From Gibbsiella quercinecans (lineage in GTDB: Bacteria; Pseudomonadota; Gammaproteobacteria; Enterobacterales; Enterobacteriaceae): a DNA stretch of 64,000 nucleotides. Below are positions 9,026-20,600 of this stretch, one piece after another (position 1 is the stretch's first letter; every line of letters begins with the position of its first letter). The notes beneath the pieces are model-generated. The model was not told where the DNA came from. It did not search any database and was given only the letters and a program-made list of their open reading frames with translations. The stretch covers positions 1,364,001-1,428,000 of the forward strand of contig NZ_CP014136.1 of the NCBI RefSeq assembly GCF_002291425.1, in the 5' to 3' direction. A program made the translations under genes and the position numbers.

Positions 9026-9743
9026 AAAAAAATAAATATCCTCCGGCATAGCCGGAGGTTTTTCTGATGCGCCTATAAGGCTCTGTTACCAGCCGCGCCC
9101 TAACAGGCGCATACGATCTGACATTTGCATCAGACTCCGTTACTTACGGCCCGTAAACGGGCTGCCCGGGTAAGGGAGCGATAACTGCTCGCCCATTTTA
9201 TCCTCTTCAAGTTGGTGCTTTATGTATTCCTGTATCTTCGCGGTGTTCTTCCCCACCGTGTCTACGTAGTACCCCCGGCACCAGAACTCCCTGTTTCTGT
9301 ATTTGAATTTCAGATCTCCAAACTGCTCATAAAGCATCAGACTGCTTTTCCCTTTCAGATATCCCATAAAGCCAGATACGCTCATTTTGGGCGGGATTTC
9401 CACAAGCATATGGATATGATCTGCGCAGCATTCAGCTTCCAGGATACGTACATTTTTCCACTCACACAGCTTTCTTAAGATACTGCCTATCGCCAGACGT
9501 TTCTCTCCGTAGAACGCTTGTCTTCGGTATTTTGGCGCAAAAACTATGTGATATTTACAGTTCCATCGGGTGTGCGCTAAGCTCTTTTCGTCCCCCATTG
9601 GGACCCCCTTTTGATTTCTTGTTGAACTTTTGCAGTTGCCAGACCGCAAGATGTTTTAACAAATCAAAAGGGGTTTTAATAACTGGCTTAAAGCTGAAAG
9701 CTTTCCGGAACCCCCAGCCTAGCTGGGGGTTTTCCATAGACAA
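9026..9743 (-). mobile_element. IS200-type insertion sequence, copy 1
   Basis: 718 bases identical, as far as I compared, to 53520-54237. The features are those of IS200: a single Y1 transposase, no terminal inverted repeats, and subterminal hairpins. At the right end the hairpin is CCTCCGGC/GCCGGAGG (9041-9059); at the left end it is AACCCCCAGC/GCTGGGGGTT (9709-9731). No target duplication is expected or seen. The exact termini are uncertain by a few bases because both flanks run into A/T tracts. The left end abuts the T tract of the adk terminator. Confidence 0.9.
9140..9598 (-). CDS. tnpA: TnpA, IS200-family Y1 (HUH) transposase, copy 1
   Basis: Single-strand transposase with an HUH motif (ADHIHMLVE, residues 62-70) and the catalytic tyrosine in the C-terminal helix (near YYVDTVGKNTAKIQEYI). 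The start at 9598 (MGDEKSLAHTRWNCKYH) follows AGGGGG and gives 152 residues, the IS200 length; longer frames to 9649 lack a site. Translation of IS200 tnpA is normally suppressed by a 5' UTR structure and an antisense RNA. The left-end hairpin at 9709-9731 lies in this UTR and would block read-through from adk. The frame is intact, so the element may be active. Confidence 0.93.
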   Translation of the reverse strand: MGDEKSLAHTRWNCKYHIVFAPKYRRQAFYGEKRLAIGSILRKLCEWKNVRILEAECCADHIHMLVEIPPKMSVSGFMGYLKGKSSLMLYEQFGDLKFKYRNREFWCRGYYVDTVGKNTAKIQEYIKHQLEEDKMGEQLSLPYPGSPFTGRK

Positions 9744-9767
9744 AAAACGCCGGGCAGTTGCCCAGCG
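9742..9767 (-). terminator. Terminator of adk, abutting IS200
   Basis: On the minus strand a GC-rich stem (CGCTGGGCA with TGCCCGGCG, one G-T pair) is followed by six T residues (9747-9742). The IS200 left end begins at the end of this T run, so the terminator was preserved. Confidence 0.8.
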
Positions 9768-9787
9768 TAGTCACGTAAAACCGACAA

Positions 9788-10459
<672 letters not shown>

Positions 10460-10565
10460 TTATAAAATTGAGAAAACGCTAAACCATACCATTTACCGGG
10501 GGGGCGGCTCAAGGCGCATGGGATAAATCACAGGCAGGGAATAAAAGGCGCGGCTGGCAGGTGGG

Positions 10566-10596
10566 AAAAGCGCCCTTAACCGGCGGTTAAGGGCGC
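10566..10596 (-). terminator. Terminator of htpG
   Basis: A perfect 12-bp stem (10570-10581 with 10585-10596, 3-base loop) followed on the minus strand by TTTTCCC. It lies just past the htpG stop codon. Confidence 0.85.
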
Positions 10597-10607
10597 CTGG
10601 CTTGCTA

Positions 10608-12482
10608 TCAGGCAGACAGCAGTTTATTCATCCGGCGGATAAACTGGTTAGGATCTTCCAGCGTGCCGCGTTCAGCCAGCAGCGCCTGATCCAGCAGCAG
10701 ATCGATCCATTCAGCGAACTGGTCGTTATCGCCGACGTCAGCAGCGCGTTTAACCAATGCGTGATCCGGGTTCAGCTCAAAAATATACTTCACTTCCGGC
10801 GCCTGCTGGCCAGCGGCGGCAAACAGCTTCGCCATTTGGGTGCTCATTTCGTCCGCATCGGTAGTGACGATAGCCGGCGTATCGGTCAGGCGGTGGGTCA
10901 GGCGCACGTCTTTCACACGGTCGCCCAGCAGGGTTTTCACGCGTTCGATAAACGGCTCCAGCTGTTTTTCAGCCTCTTTCTGCTCTTCGGTTTCGTCCGC
11001 CAGTTTTTCCAGCGACTCATCCGCCTTGCTGATGGACTGGAACGGCTTGCCGTCAAACTCGGTCAGGTAGCTCATCATCCACTCATCGATACGATCGGAG
11101 AGCAGCAGCACTTCGATGCCCTTCTTACGCAGCAGCTCCAGGTGCGGGCTGCTTTTCGCGGCGGCATAGCTGTCGGCGGTGATGTAATAGATTTTTTCCT
11201 GCCCTTCGGCCATGCGGCTAACGTATTCTTCTAGCGATACCGTCTGCGCGGAGCTATCGTTTTGGGTGGAAGCAAAGCGCAGCAGCTTGGCGATGGTTTC
11301 CTTATTCGTCGTATCTTCCGCCGGCCCTTCTTTCAGCACCTGGCCAAACTGCTGCCAGAATTTCTGATAGGCTTCGGCATCGTCTTTCGCCAGTTTTTCC
11401 AGCATTTGCAGAACGCGTTTGGTCAGCGCACTGCGCAGGCTCTGGGTCACACGGCTGTCTTGCAGAATTTCACGCGAGACGTTCAGCGGCAGATCGTTGG
11501 AGTCTATCAGGCCGCGCACAAAACGCAGGTAGTTCGGCATGAACTGTTCCGCATCGTCCATGATGAACACGCGCTGGACATACAGCTTCAGACCGTGCTT
11601 GCTGTCGCGGTTCCACATGTCCCACGGCGCCTGCGCCGGGATATACAGCAGGCTGGTGTATTCCTGCTTGCCTTCCACCCGGTTGTGGCTCCAGCTTAGC
11701 GGATCGGTGAAGTCATGGGAGATATGCTTGTAGAACTCTTTGTATTCGTCATCGGTGATATCGGCTTTATTGCGGGTCCACAGCGCCTGGGCCTTGTTGA
11801 TTTTTTCCCAGGTGGTGGCGCTGTCTTCTTCTTCGCCCTTGGTTTCGATCTCAACCGGCAGCGCGATGTGATCGGAGTATTTGCCGATCACCGAACGCAA
11901 GCGCCAGGCATCCAGGAACTCGCTTTCGTCAGCGCGCAGGTGCAGGGTAATTTCGGTGCCGCGATCTTCTTTGGTAATGTCGGCGATGGTGTAGTCGCCT
12001 TCACCGGCGGATTCCCAGAATACGCCCTCATCCGCCGCCGCGCCTGCCGCACGGGTGCGCACGGTAACTTTATCCGCAACGATGAACGCCGAGTAGAAGC
12101 CCACGCCGAACTGGCCAATCAACTGGCTGTCTTTAGCCTGATCGGAACCGATGGACTCCAGGAAAGCTTTAGTGCCTGATTTGGCGATGGTGCCAAGGTT
12201 TTCGATCACTTCGTCGCGGCTCATCCCGATGCCGTTATCGGAAATGGTCAGTGTGCTTTTGTCTTTATCAACGGACAGACGGACACGCAGATCGCCATCA
12301 CCTTCATACAGCTCCGGCACGGAAAGCGCGCGGAAACGCAGCTTATCGGCGGCGTCGGATGCGTTGGAGATCAGCTCGCGCAGAAAAATTTCTTTGTTGG
12401 AGTACAGCGAATGGATCATTAAATGAAGCAGCTGTTTAACTTCAGACTGGAACCCGCGTGTTTCTTGACCTTTCATACTCAT
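10608..12482 (-). CDS. htpG: HtpG, Hsp90-family chaperone
   Basis: ATP-dependent dimeric cytosolic chaperone. At 624 residues the length matches E. coli. The N-terminal GHKL ATPase carries [16 protein letters not shown] (about residues 37-52), DNGIGM near 82 and [11 protein letters not shown] near 124. The middle domain has the [20 protein letters not shown] stretch, and a C-terminal dimerisation domain follows. Two starts are possible; GAGG lies 6 bases before the first ATG (12482), favoured here, and 12 before the second (12476). A heat-shock promoter is readable upstream (12529-12557). Confidence 0.97.
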   Translation of the reverse strand: MSMKGQETRGFQSEVKQLLHLMIHSLYSNKEIFLRELISNASDAADKLRFRALSVPELYEGDGDLRVRLSVDKDKSTLTISDNGIGMSRDEVIENLGTIAKSGTKAFLESIGSDQAKDSQLIGQFGVGFYSAFIVADKVTVRTRAAGAAADEGVFWESAGEGDYTIADITKEDRGTEITLHLRADESEFLDAWRLRSVIGKYSDHIALPVEIETKGEEEDSATTWEKINKAQALWTRNKADITDDEYKEFYKHISHDFTDPLSWSHNRVEGKQEYTSLLYIPAQAPWDMWNRDSKHGLKLYVQRVFIMDDAEQFMPNYLRFVRGLIDSNDLPLNVSREILQDSRVTQSLRSALTKRVLQMLEKLAKDDAEAYQKFWQQFGQVLKEGPAEDTTNKETIAKLLRFASTQNDSSAQTVSLEEYVSRMAEGQEKIYYITADSYAAAKSSPHLELLRKKGIEVLLLSDRIDEWMMSYLTEFDGKPFQSISKADESLEKLADETEEQKEAEKQLEPFIERVKTLLGDRVKDVRLTHRLTDTPAIVTTDADEMSTQMAKLFAAAGQQAPEVKYIFELNPDHALVKRAADVGDNDQFAEWIDLLLDQALLAERGTLEDPNQFIRRMNKLLSA

Positions 12483-12528
12483 TGATTACCTCAAAGACAA
12501 TTGCAACCAAAACCAAACAATGCACATT

Positions 12529-12557
12529 AGGTGGGGATAGGGGCGTGGTTTTTCAAG
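12529..12557 (-). promoter_or_regulatory. Sigma-32 (heat-shock) promoter of htpG
   Basis: On the minus strand CTTGAAA (12557-12551), a 14-base spacer and CCCCACCT (12536-12529) closely fit the sigma-32 consensus CTTGAAA / CCCCATNT. It lies about 45 bases upstream of the htpG start, as expected for a heat-shock chaperone. Confidence 0.8.
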
Positions 12558-12671
12558 CGGCTGGCGGGAAATTTTTGCAGAGAATGAAGGACTACGGCGG
12601 CAAACTCGGGCGGTGAAAACATGGGTGGGCGCAACCGCAGGCAGCCCCACCACACGCCCGCCGAGGGGGAA

Positions 12672-13276
12672 TCAGAACTTAATGGCGTGGCGGCCCGCCA
12701 ATGAATGCGACAGCGTGGTGCCGTCAACCATCTCCAGCTCACCGCCCACCGGTACGCCATGGGCGATTCGGCTAGCCATCACACCGTACTGGCCGCACAT
12801 TTCGGCAATGTAGTTGGCGGTGGCCTCGCCCTCTACCGTTGGGTTGGTGGCCAGTATCACCTCGGTGATAGTTTCCTGCTCCAGGCGCTGTTCCAGGCGG
12901 TCCAGGCCAATATCCCCCGGCCCGATGCCGTCCAGCGGCGACAGATGCCCCATCAGCACGAAGTAGCGCCCGGCAAATTGCCCGGTCTGCTCAATGGCGT
13001 GGATATCCGCTGGGCTTTCCACAACGCAAATCTGGCCGTTTTGCTGGCGGCGCGGATTGGTACAGATAGTACACACATCCTGCTCGGTGAAGGTGCGGCA
13101 ATCGGCGCAGTGGCCGATCTCCGACATGGCGCGCGTCAGCGCCTGCGCCAGGCGCATCCCCCCGCTGCGATCGCGCTGCAGCAGGTGGAAAGCCATACGC
13201 TGCGCCGATTTCGGGCCAACGCCCGGCAGGCAGCGCAACGCCTCCATTAATGATTCAAGGAGCGGGCTGGTTTGCA

Positions 13277-13277
<1 letters not shown>
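12672..13277 (-). CDS. recR: RecR, recombination mediator
   Basis: Acts with RecF and RecO to load RecA on gapped DNA. 201 residues, as in E. coli. A helix-hairpin-helix ([15 protein letters not shown], about 16-30) is followed by a four-cysteine zinc finger (C57, C60, C69, C72) and a Toprim domain from about residue 80 ([12 protein letters not shown]). Its ATG shares one base with the ybaB stop codon (TGATG), implying translational coupling. It forms the dnaX-ybaB-recR operon on the minus strand. Confidence 0.97.
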
Positions 13278-13615
<338 letters not shown>

Positions 13616-13647
13616 TCATCGCATGGGCCGCGCATTGTGCACAGCGG

Positions 13648-15594
13648 TTAAATGGGGCGAATACTCTCTTCGTCCAGATCCGCGTCGAAAAACCGGCGCA
13701 GCGTCTGCACGTTGGTATCCGCAATGATCGCCTGGCGCGCCTGCGCCAGCTTTTCTTCATAAATGGCTTGCCGCCACTCCAGCGGAGTGCGCTGCGCCAG
13801 ATTATCATCTTCCACTACGTTGAGCTCAACCGGGCTGCCGTGCAGCTCGCTGAGCGCCTCCGCCAACGTTTTCTGCGCCGAAGGCGAATTCAGATGGCGC
13901 TGCGACGGCCGCAGGTGGAGACAAATTTTGCCGGGTTCCAACTGTTCTTTAAAGGCGTTCAACGCCAACTGCTGGACCAGTTTTGGGATTTTCAGCTTAT
14001 CGATTTCCGCAGCCCAGGGATCGCGTTCAAGCGATTCAACCACCAGCTTCGCCGCAAGCTCCGGCGTTTTTTCATGCTCCAGCGCCGTACGCAAGGCCTT
14101 TGGCGTTGCCAGCGGTTCAGGCTCGGCTTCCGGCGCTTTATTCTGGGCACGCCAGCGGTAGGCTTCCGGCTTGGCCGGTTTTTCCTTGACGATCCGCTCG
14201 GCCTGGCGCTGTTGGCTGCGTTCAGTGACAGAAGCAAGCCGTTCCAACGCAGAATTCGCCGGCCGCGCGCTTGATGGCGCCGCCGGTTCAGCCTTTTTTG
14301 GCGGGGATGCCCCCTGTTGCCGCAGCAACTGGGTGCGCGCTTTCAGCAACTGCGCGGTGGCATCCGGTAAACTTGCCGCGGGCGCATCAGCGGGCCCGGC
14401 CGGCGCATTGTGCTGCGTTGGCGGCGCGGGCTGCTGCAACGACTGCCCTTGTGGCTGCGCCATCGGCGGCGGGCTTTGCACCGGCGCGACCGACTCCGGG
14501 ATCACGGCCTTGGGATGAAACGCCAACGCGCGCAGCAGCGTCATCTCAACGCCCATGCGGCGATCCGGCGCGAACGCCAGCTCTTTGCGCCCCACCAGCA
14601 GCGTTTGATAATACAGTTGTACATCGGCCGGCGGCAGCGTGCGCGCCAGCTCCCGCAGCCGCTGCTCGATCGCCGCATAGTGGTTATCCAGCGTCGATGG
14701 CAGCAGTTGCACCATGGCGATGCGGTGCAATAACGCCAGCGTATCGACCAGCAGGTTTTCCCAATCAACGCCGCGCGATGCGGCCTGCGCAACCTGGGCC
14801 ATCATTTTCTCGCCGTCCGCGCTGACCAGCGCTTCCAGGATCGCCAGCGGTTGTTCATCATCCAGCGTGCCGAGCATTTGGCTGACGGTGGCGGTCGTGA
14901 CCTGGCCCTGCCCCATCGCGATGGCCTGATCGGCCAGGCTAAGCGCATCGCGCATGCTACCGTCGGCGGCCCGCGCCAGCAGTTGCAGCGCCCGGGCATC
15001 GCTGGTGATGTGCTCGGCCTGCAACACCGTTTCCAACTGGTTGCGGATCTGATCTACATCCAGCGCTTTTAGGTGGAACTGCAGGCAACGCGACAGAATG
15101 GTGACCGGCAGCTTTTGCGGATCGGTGGTTGCCAGCAAGAATTTAACGTGCGCGGGGGGTTCTTCCAGCGTTTTCAACAGCGCGTTGAAGCTATGGCGCG
15201 AAAGCATGTGCACTTCATCGATCAAATAGACCTTGAAGCGGCCGCGCGCCGGCGCATACTGCACGTTATCAAGCAGTTCGCGGGTATCTTCTACCTTAGT
15301 ACGCGACGCCGCATCGATCTCGATCAGATCAACAAAGCGCCCCTGTTCGATCTCGCGGCAATTATCGCATTGCCCGCACGGGGTGGCGGTAATGCCGGTT
15401 TCGCAATTCAGGCCTTTCGCCAACAGGCGTGCAATGGTGGTTTTCCCCACCCCACGGGTGCCCGAAAACAGATAGGCGTGATGAATCCGCCCAAGTTTTA
15501 GGCCATTAGCCAACGCTGTCAGGACGTGTTCCTGTCCGACAACATCTGCAAACGTTTGAGGGCGCCACTTACGGGCAAGAACCTGATAGCTCAT
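13648..15594 (-). CDS. dnaX: DnaX, DNA polymerase III tau subunit (gamma by frameshift)
   Basis: Clamp-loader ATPase of the replicative polymerase. Full-length tau is 648 residues. The AAA+ module has the P-loop SGTRGVGKTT near residue 45, zinc cysteines around residues 64-79 and the DEVHMLSRHSFNALLK stretch near 127. A Pro/Ala/Gln-rich linker (about 365-480) precedes the tau-specific C-terminal domains that bind DnaB and alpha. A slippery site within the linker allows a shorter gamma of 435 residues (see separate entry). First gene of the dnaX-ybaB-recR group. Confidence 0.97.
   Translation of the reverse strand: MSYQVLARKWRPQTFADVVGQEHVLTALANGLKLGRIHHAYLFSGTRGVGKTTIARLLAKGLNCETGITATPCGQCDNCREIEQGRFVDLIEIDAASRTKVEDTRELLDNVQYAPARGRFKVYLIDEVHMLSRHSFNALLKTLEEPPAHVKFLLATTDPQKLPVTILSRCLQFHLKALDVDQIRNQLETVLQAEHITSDARALQLLARAADGSMRDALSLADQAIAMGQGQVTTATVSQMLGTLDDEQPLAILEALVSADGEKMMAQVAQAASRGVDWENLLVDTLALLHRIAMVQLLPSTLDNHYAAIEQRLRELARTLPPADVQLYYQTLLVGRKELAFAPDRRMGVEMTLLRALAFHPKAVIPESVAPVQSPPPMAQPQGQSLQQPAPPTQHNAPAGPADAPAASLPDATAQLLKARTQLLRQQGASPPKKAEPAAPSSARPANSALERLASVTERSQQRQAERIVKEKPAKPEAYRWRAQNKAPEAEPEPLATPKALRTALEHEKTPELAAKLVVESLERDPWAAEIDKLKIPKLVQQLALNAFKEQLEPGKICLHLRPSQRHLNSPSAQKTLAEALSELHGSPVELNVVEDDNLAQRTPLEWRQAIYEEKLAQARQAIIADTNVQTLRRFFDADLDEESIRPI
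14259..14315 (-). promoter_or_regulatory. Programmed -1 frameshift site of dnaX (gamma subunit)
   Basis: On the minus strand the heptamer A AAA AAG (14299-14293) lies in the tau frame as CCA AAA AAG. Ten bases upstream is a Shine-Dalgarno-like AGGGGG (14315-14310), and six bases downstream a GC-rich stem-loop (14286-14259). A -1 slip reads one Gly codon and then TGA, giving a 435-residue gamma. All three stimulators match the arrangement known in E. coli dnaX. Confidence 0.9.
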
Positions 15595-15677
15595 TAATAC
15601 CGGAGATGTCGAGTAATCTGGAGGGTCATGCTAACACAGCCCCGCGGCAAACCGCGAGGCCGTTGTCGCCATGTGGA

Positions 15678-16229
15678 TTAATGGCCGGCAAAGTCCACCA
15701 GGCAGTAGCTGGTGACGCCGAGATTTTTCAGGCGTGTTTCACCGCCAAGATCCGGCAGATTAATGATGAAAGCGGCGTCGTTGACTTCCCCTTTCAGGCG
15801 GCGAATCAGTTTGACGGTGGCTTCAATGGTGCCGCCGGTGGCGAGCAGATCGTCCACCACCAGCACTTTATCACCCGGCACAATCGCGTCGCTGTGGATT
15901 TCCAGCGTATCCGTGCCGTATTCCAGCTCATAGCTTTCGCTTAGGGTCTCACGCGGCAACTTACCTGGCTTGCGCACGGGTACGAAACCCACCCCCAGCG
16001 CCAGCGCTACCGGGGCGCCGAACAGAAAACCACGCGCTTCGGTACCAACCACTTTGGTGAAACCTGCGTCGCGGTAACGCTCAACCAGCAATTCAATGCT
16101 GGCGGCATAAGCCAGTGGGTTTTCCAACAGGCTGGTTACGTCACGGAACAGTATGCCCGGCTTAGGGTAATCCGGAATGGTTTTGATACTGTCTTTAATA
16201 AACTGAAGCTGCTGCGCAGTAGCGGTCAT
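15678..16229 (-). CDS. apt: Apt, adenine phosphoribosyltransferase
   Basis: Converts adenine and PRPP to AMP in purine salvage. The frame is open further upstream, but the ATG at 16229 ([15 protein letters not shown]) gives 183 residues, the E. coli length and N-terminus. The PRPP-binding loop [12 protein letters not shown] spans residues 123-133, and EARGFLFG (64-71) is family-typical. It lies upstream of dnaX in the same orientation, with an 83-base gap. Confidence 0.97.
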   Translation of the reverse strand: MTATAQQLQFIKDSIKTIPDYPKPGILFRDVTSLLENPLAYAASIELLVERYRDAGFTKVVGTEARGFLFGAPVALALGVGFVPVRKPGKLPRETLSESYELEYGTDTLEIHSDAIVPGDKVLVVDDLLATGGTIEATVKLIRRLKGEVNDAAFIINLPDLGGETRLKNLGVTSYCLVDFAGH

Positions 16230-16382
16230 AATTATTGCCTGATAAAACTGCTTGAAACTGGAACGCAGGCCGCCCGGCCACCGCAGCATGTTGCCCTGCG
16301 GTTGAGAATGGCGGAGTACCCCACGCACGAAAACGCACAAATCTATGCAAACTACCGGATAAATGCAACTGGCAGTGCACTA

Positions 16383-16763
16383 TCAGCGCTGCTTTTGTTG
16401 TGGCAGGTCAATAACCGGCAGGCGAAGCATAAAGGTTAACAAAATAACCAGCATGACGAAAAGTATGCCACGCACCCACCAGATCTTCACCCACCATAAT
16501 GAAACCGCAAACGTCAGCACGATCATCAATACCGCTTTCCATTTCGCCCCGGGGGGCAACGCACGGTGCTGCTGCCAGTGGCGCAGGTAGCCGCCAAACC
16601 AGGAACGATAGAGCAGCCAGTGGTGAAAACGCGGCGAAGAGCGGGCAAAGCACCAGGCGGCCAGCAGCAGGAATGGCGTGGTCGGCAACAATGGCAACAC
16701 CACGCCGAGCATTGCCAGCACCACGGCCAACCACCCCAAAATTATCAGTAACCAACGCGCCAT
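16383..16763 (-). CDS. ybaN: YbaN, DUF454 inner-membrane protein
   Basis: Function unknown. 126 residues (E. coli YbaN 125). Hydrophobic segments lie at about residues 4-35 (LLIILGWLAVVLAMLGVVLP) and in the C-terminal half (75-115). Between them is the conserved PTTPFLLLAAWCFARSSPRF signature of DUF454 and a WF..YL.HW stretch. It precedes apt in the same direction and is divergent from priC, matching the E. coli order. Confidence 0.92.
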   Translation of the reverse strand: MARWLLIILGWLAVVLAMLGVVLPLLPTTPFLLLAAWCFARSSPRFHHWLLYRSWFGGYLRHWQQHRALPPGAKWKAVLMIVLTFAVSLWWVKIWWVRGILFVMLVILLTFMLRLPVIDLPQQKQR

Positions 16764-16905
16764 GCCCGCCCCCGCAACGATTATTGCCGCCTACTGTACC
16801 ACCGGCCAACCGGGCCGTGCCAGCAACGGCGCGCACGGCAGGCTTGTTTCTGCAGTGGTTCACAGGCAAGCTGGGCAACGATATGGTTAATGTAAAGGAA
16901 CACGC

Positions 16906-17442
16906 GTGAGCACGCATCGCCTCTTGCAGGTGTTAGAACAACAAATTGCGGCCCTGGCGGCGGGGCTTTCGCCGCAAGGCAATGCTCCCCTTCAGCAGGC
17001 ACGCTTCGACGCCACCTTGTTTAATAGCCGGGGAACGCGCCTGCGCGACTATCTGGCGGAAATAGAGAAAAATTTCGCCCAGTTGCAGGCGGCCGTCAGG
17101 GATAACCGCACGGCGCAGGTCGCTTTCCTGGCTGAAAAGCTGGTTGCGCAAATCGCGGCGTTACAGCGGGAACAGGCCACCCAGGCGCTACGGCGGAAAA
17201 ATCAGCCCCAACGCGCGTCGGCGCCGGATCTGTACCACAAGCTGGCAGAGCACCAGGATTATGAGCGCCGTCTGCTTTCTATGATACAGGATCGCGAAAG
17301 CCTGCTCGGGCGGCAAACCACGCTGGCCGGCCAGCAAAAATTGCAGCAGGAATTGGCCGCGCTGGAAGGCCGGCTGATGCGCTGCCGCCAGGCGCTGACG
17401 CGTATTGAACGCAGTATCGAACGCAAAGAAAACGGTTTCTGA
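16906..17442 (+). CDS. priC: PriC, primosomal replication protein N''
   Basis: Loads DnaB helicase at stalled forks in the PriC restart pathway. 178 residues (E. coli 175), basic and helical, with family patterns ARFD..LF..R near residue 31, VAFLAEKLVAQIAALQRE near 71-88 and HQDYERRLLSMI in the second half. The start is GTG, supported by AAGGAA six bases before it. PriC sequences diverge quickly, so the call leans on pattern plus its place between ybaN and ybaM. Confidence 0.9.
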   Translation: MSTHRLLQVLEQQIAALAAGLSPQGNAPLQQARFDATLFNSRGTRLRDYLAEIEKNFAQLQAAVRDNRTAQVAFLAEKLVAQIAALQREQATQALRRKNQPQRASAPDLYHKLAEHQDYERRLLSMIQDRESLLGRQTTLAGQQKLQQELAALEGRLMRCRQALTRIERSIERKENGF

Positions 17443-17505
17443 CAGAGCGCGCCGCGGTGAAACGTTATACTCAACGCACAGGCTCCCCAAAATGAAGGTG
17501 GTTTT

Positions 17506-17679
17506 ATGTCACTGGAAAAGGCACCGGCAGAATTACAATTAGCGGTGGATTTGATCTATCTGCTGGAATGCAACGAGATCGCTCCCGCCACGGCGCTGGC
17601 CGCCCTGGAGATCGTCAAACGGGATTACCAGGCGAAGCTGCAGCATCGCGAAACGCCCCCAGCCCAGCCCGGCCAATAA
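17506..17679 (+). CDS. ybaM: YbaM, DUF2496 small protein
   Basis: A 57-residue protein starting [20 protein letters not shown]. It has the E. coli YbaM pattern (MSLE.AP....LAVDLI.LLE.N.I, then ALEIVKRDY). Function unknown; probably a small helical cytosolic protein. It follows priC by 63 bases on the same strand, as in E. coli, and meets mscK tail to tail with a 3-base gap. A weak GAAGG precedes the ATG. Confidence 0.93.
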   Translation: MSLEKAPAELQLAVDLIYLLECNEIAPATALAALEIVKRDYQAKLQHRETPPAQPGQ

Positions 17680-17682
17680 CCG

Positions 17683-20600
17683 TTACGCCGTTGCCGGCTG
17701 CTCGTCTGGCCCGCCTTTCAGCACACGTTTCACTTCCTGCACTTCTTTGCCCTGCGGATTATGCAAATAAACTTCAAGCTGATTGAACGCGATGTCGATG
17801 TCGTTTTCCCGGCACAGGCGATCGATAGCCCGGTTCAACTCATCCACCGTGTAGCTGCGATCGCGCAGTTCCCGCACGTACAGGCGGAGTTCATGATCCA
17901 GCGTGCTGGCGCCAAAGTTGAGGAAAAACACCTGCGGTTCAGGATCGGCCATCACCCGTGGATTATCATGCGCTGCCTGCAGCAAGACGCTCTTCACCTT
18001 CTCCAGATCGGAACCATAGGCCACGCCAACGCTGATAATAACGCGGGTAATGGTATCCGACAGCGACCAGTTGATCAGCCGTTCGGTCACGAACGCTTTG
18101 TTCGGGATAATCACTTCTTTACGATCAAAATCCGTAATGGTGGTGGCGCGGATACGGATACGGCTGACCGTGCCGGAAAACGAGCCGATGGTGATGGTAT
18201 CGCCGATGCGCACCGGCCGCTCAAACAGGATAATCAGGCCGGAAACAAAGTTGGCGAAGATTTCCTGCAGGCCAAACCCCAGCCCCACCGACAGCGCGGC
18301 GACCAACCACTGCAATTTGTCCCACGAAACCCCAAGCGACCCCAGCGCCGCCACGGCTCCCACGGCGGTAATCAGATAGGTGAGCACGGTCGTGATGGCG
18401 TATGAGGCGCCCTGGCGCAGTTGCAGGCGCGAAAGTACCAACACTTCGAGCAAGCCCGGCAGGTTACGCGTCATCACATAGGCGACGATGATCGCCAAGA
18501 TGGCCACCAGCAGATTGCCCAGCGTCACCGTCTGCGGCATGTTGCTGCCAGCGATAACGCTGCTGTAGTGCCACAGGCTGATGCTGTCGAGGTACGCGAT
18601 CACCGTAACTAGATCGGACCAAATCGCGTAAAGCGCCGTGGCGAATACCATAAACAGCACCATGGTGGTCAGGCGCAGCGACTGTTGGTTGATTTGATCG
18701 AGCGCCAGCGGCGGCTCCTCGACCGGCTCGCTGCCCTCCGCCCCTTCTTTCACCAGGTTTTGGCGCCGGGCGATAGCACGGCGATAGGCCAGGCGGCGGG
18801 CGGCGACGCTTAGCCCGCGCAACGCGCTCAAGTAGACGATGTTCCACAGGAAAAACAAATAAAGGCTATCAATCCAACGGTCGGCCAGCCGCAGGGTGGT
18901 GTAAAAGTAGCCAGCGAACATCAGGCCGAGCAATATCAACGGCGTTGCGGCAATGGCCGTCACCAACACCAGGCGTACCGCATGCGAGCCCTTTTCACGC
19001 CAGCTATCGCGGCACATCGGGAATACCAACACCGCCAGTAACGCCAGCGTCAGAATGATCACCACCTGGCCGATCACATCTTCCACCAGCCGCAGCGGTG
19101 CTTTTTCCCCCAGTACCGTCCAGAAAATCAACGGCTGCAACGCCAAGCCCAGCCGCAGCACCTGGCGGCGGTAGTGCGCGCATAGCGCGCCGGCGATATT
19201 GAAATGCCGCTCGGCGATCCCGCCCGGCGAAAGCATGCGGAAGGAGAAACTGAACACCAGCCAAAACAGCGATTCATGCTGCGATAGCGCCCACAGGAAA
19301 TCGCTGATGCTCATTTCGGCCCGGTAACACCAGTAACCCGCGCCCAGCAGCAGGCCGCACCCCGGCACCACCTTCAGCAGCGTCAGCGCAATGGCTTTCG
19401 GTGTATGCAGTTGACCATCGCGTTTCAATTGCCCCACGTCATTAGCCAACTGTTGCAGATGCGCGTCGATCTGCCGGTAGCGCCAGCGCAACAGCCCGAT
19501 CAATATCAACAGCGGCACCAGGAAAACCAACGCGTTCAAGCCCCCGGCCAGCATTTTTCTGCCGTCAAAAGCGATATGCAGAGAAGCGAGCTGATCGTTG
19601 ATCGCGCCGGGCAGCGCTTTCAGCCAGGCCAGATCGATCGGCCGGTTGCTGTTCACCCAGAAAATTTGCTGCGTCAGCGTTTCCTGCAACGAATCATAAA
19701 TGCCACTCAACTGTTGCTGATTCACCTGCAGATTGATCGCTAACGCCAGTTGGTTGCTGAGCTGTTTGTTCAACTGATCCAGCAGCTCACGGCGCATTTC
19801 GACAATTTCATCAAGCGCATCGACCACATCACTGTTGGCGCTTTCTTTGTTATCAACCAGCAGCTTATTGACGAAGTCGTCCCCTTTGAACAGATCGTCG
19901 CGCTGCTGATTCAGCTCAAACTGCTCCAGGCGCAGATCGGCAATGCGGTTGGTCATATCGGTCACCAGGCTGGCTGGCGGCAGATTTTGTTGCTGCTGAT
20001 AAAGGATGCGCGACAGCACCAGGCTGCCCTTGAGCATCTGTATCTGTTCTTTCAGGTTGCGTTCCGACTGCAAGCCGCGATCAAGCCAGTTCCTGACCTG
20101 AATATTTTGCTGGAACAGGGTATTGCTTTCTTGGGTTGCGGCGATCAGGCGCTGGCTAAGCTGGCGGTTGACGTCCAGTTCACGGCTCACCAGTTGATCA
20201 TGTTGAATGTCAGTGGCGTCTGCCGGGTTCTGCGCCTCTTTGGCGGTTTTCTCCGACAGCGTGAGGCGCTTGCTGTTGACCACGCTTTGCAGCACCTGCA
20301 CGGTGCGATCGAGCCGGTCAATCTGCCCATTGGTGTAATCCCGCTGTTTCTGCAGCAGATCCTGCAGCGTGGTGTTCGCTTCCAGGCTTTTGCGCTGCAG
20401 TTCCAACTGCGTACTCAATAGCGCCTGCTCCGTGTTATACATCACCTGCTGCGTGGTGCGCAGCGTGGCCTGGCCGGGCGTCTGGCCGTTGAGCAGGTTA
20501 CGGATCGTCTGCAGGCGCTGCGATAAGGAATACATGCTGCTCTGCACCCGTTCCGGCTGGGTTTGCAGCGAGATAAGCTGGCTGTTGTAGGCCGACAGGT

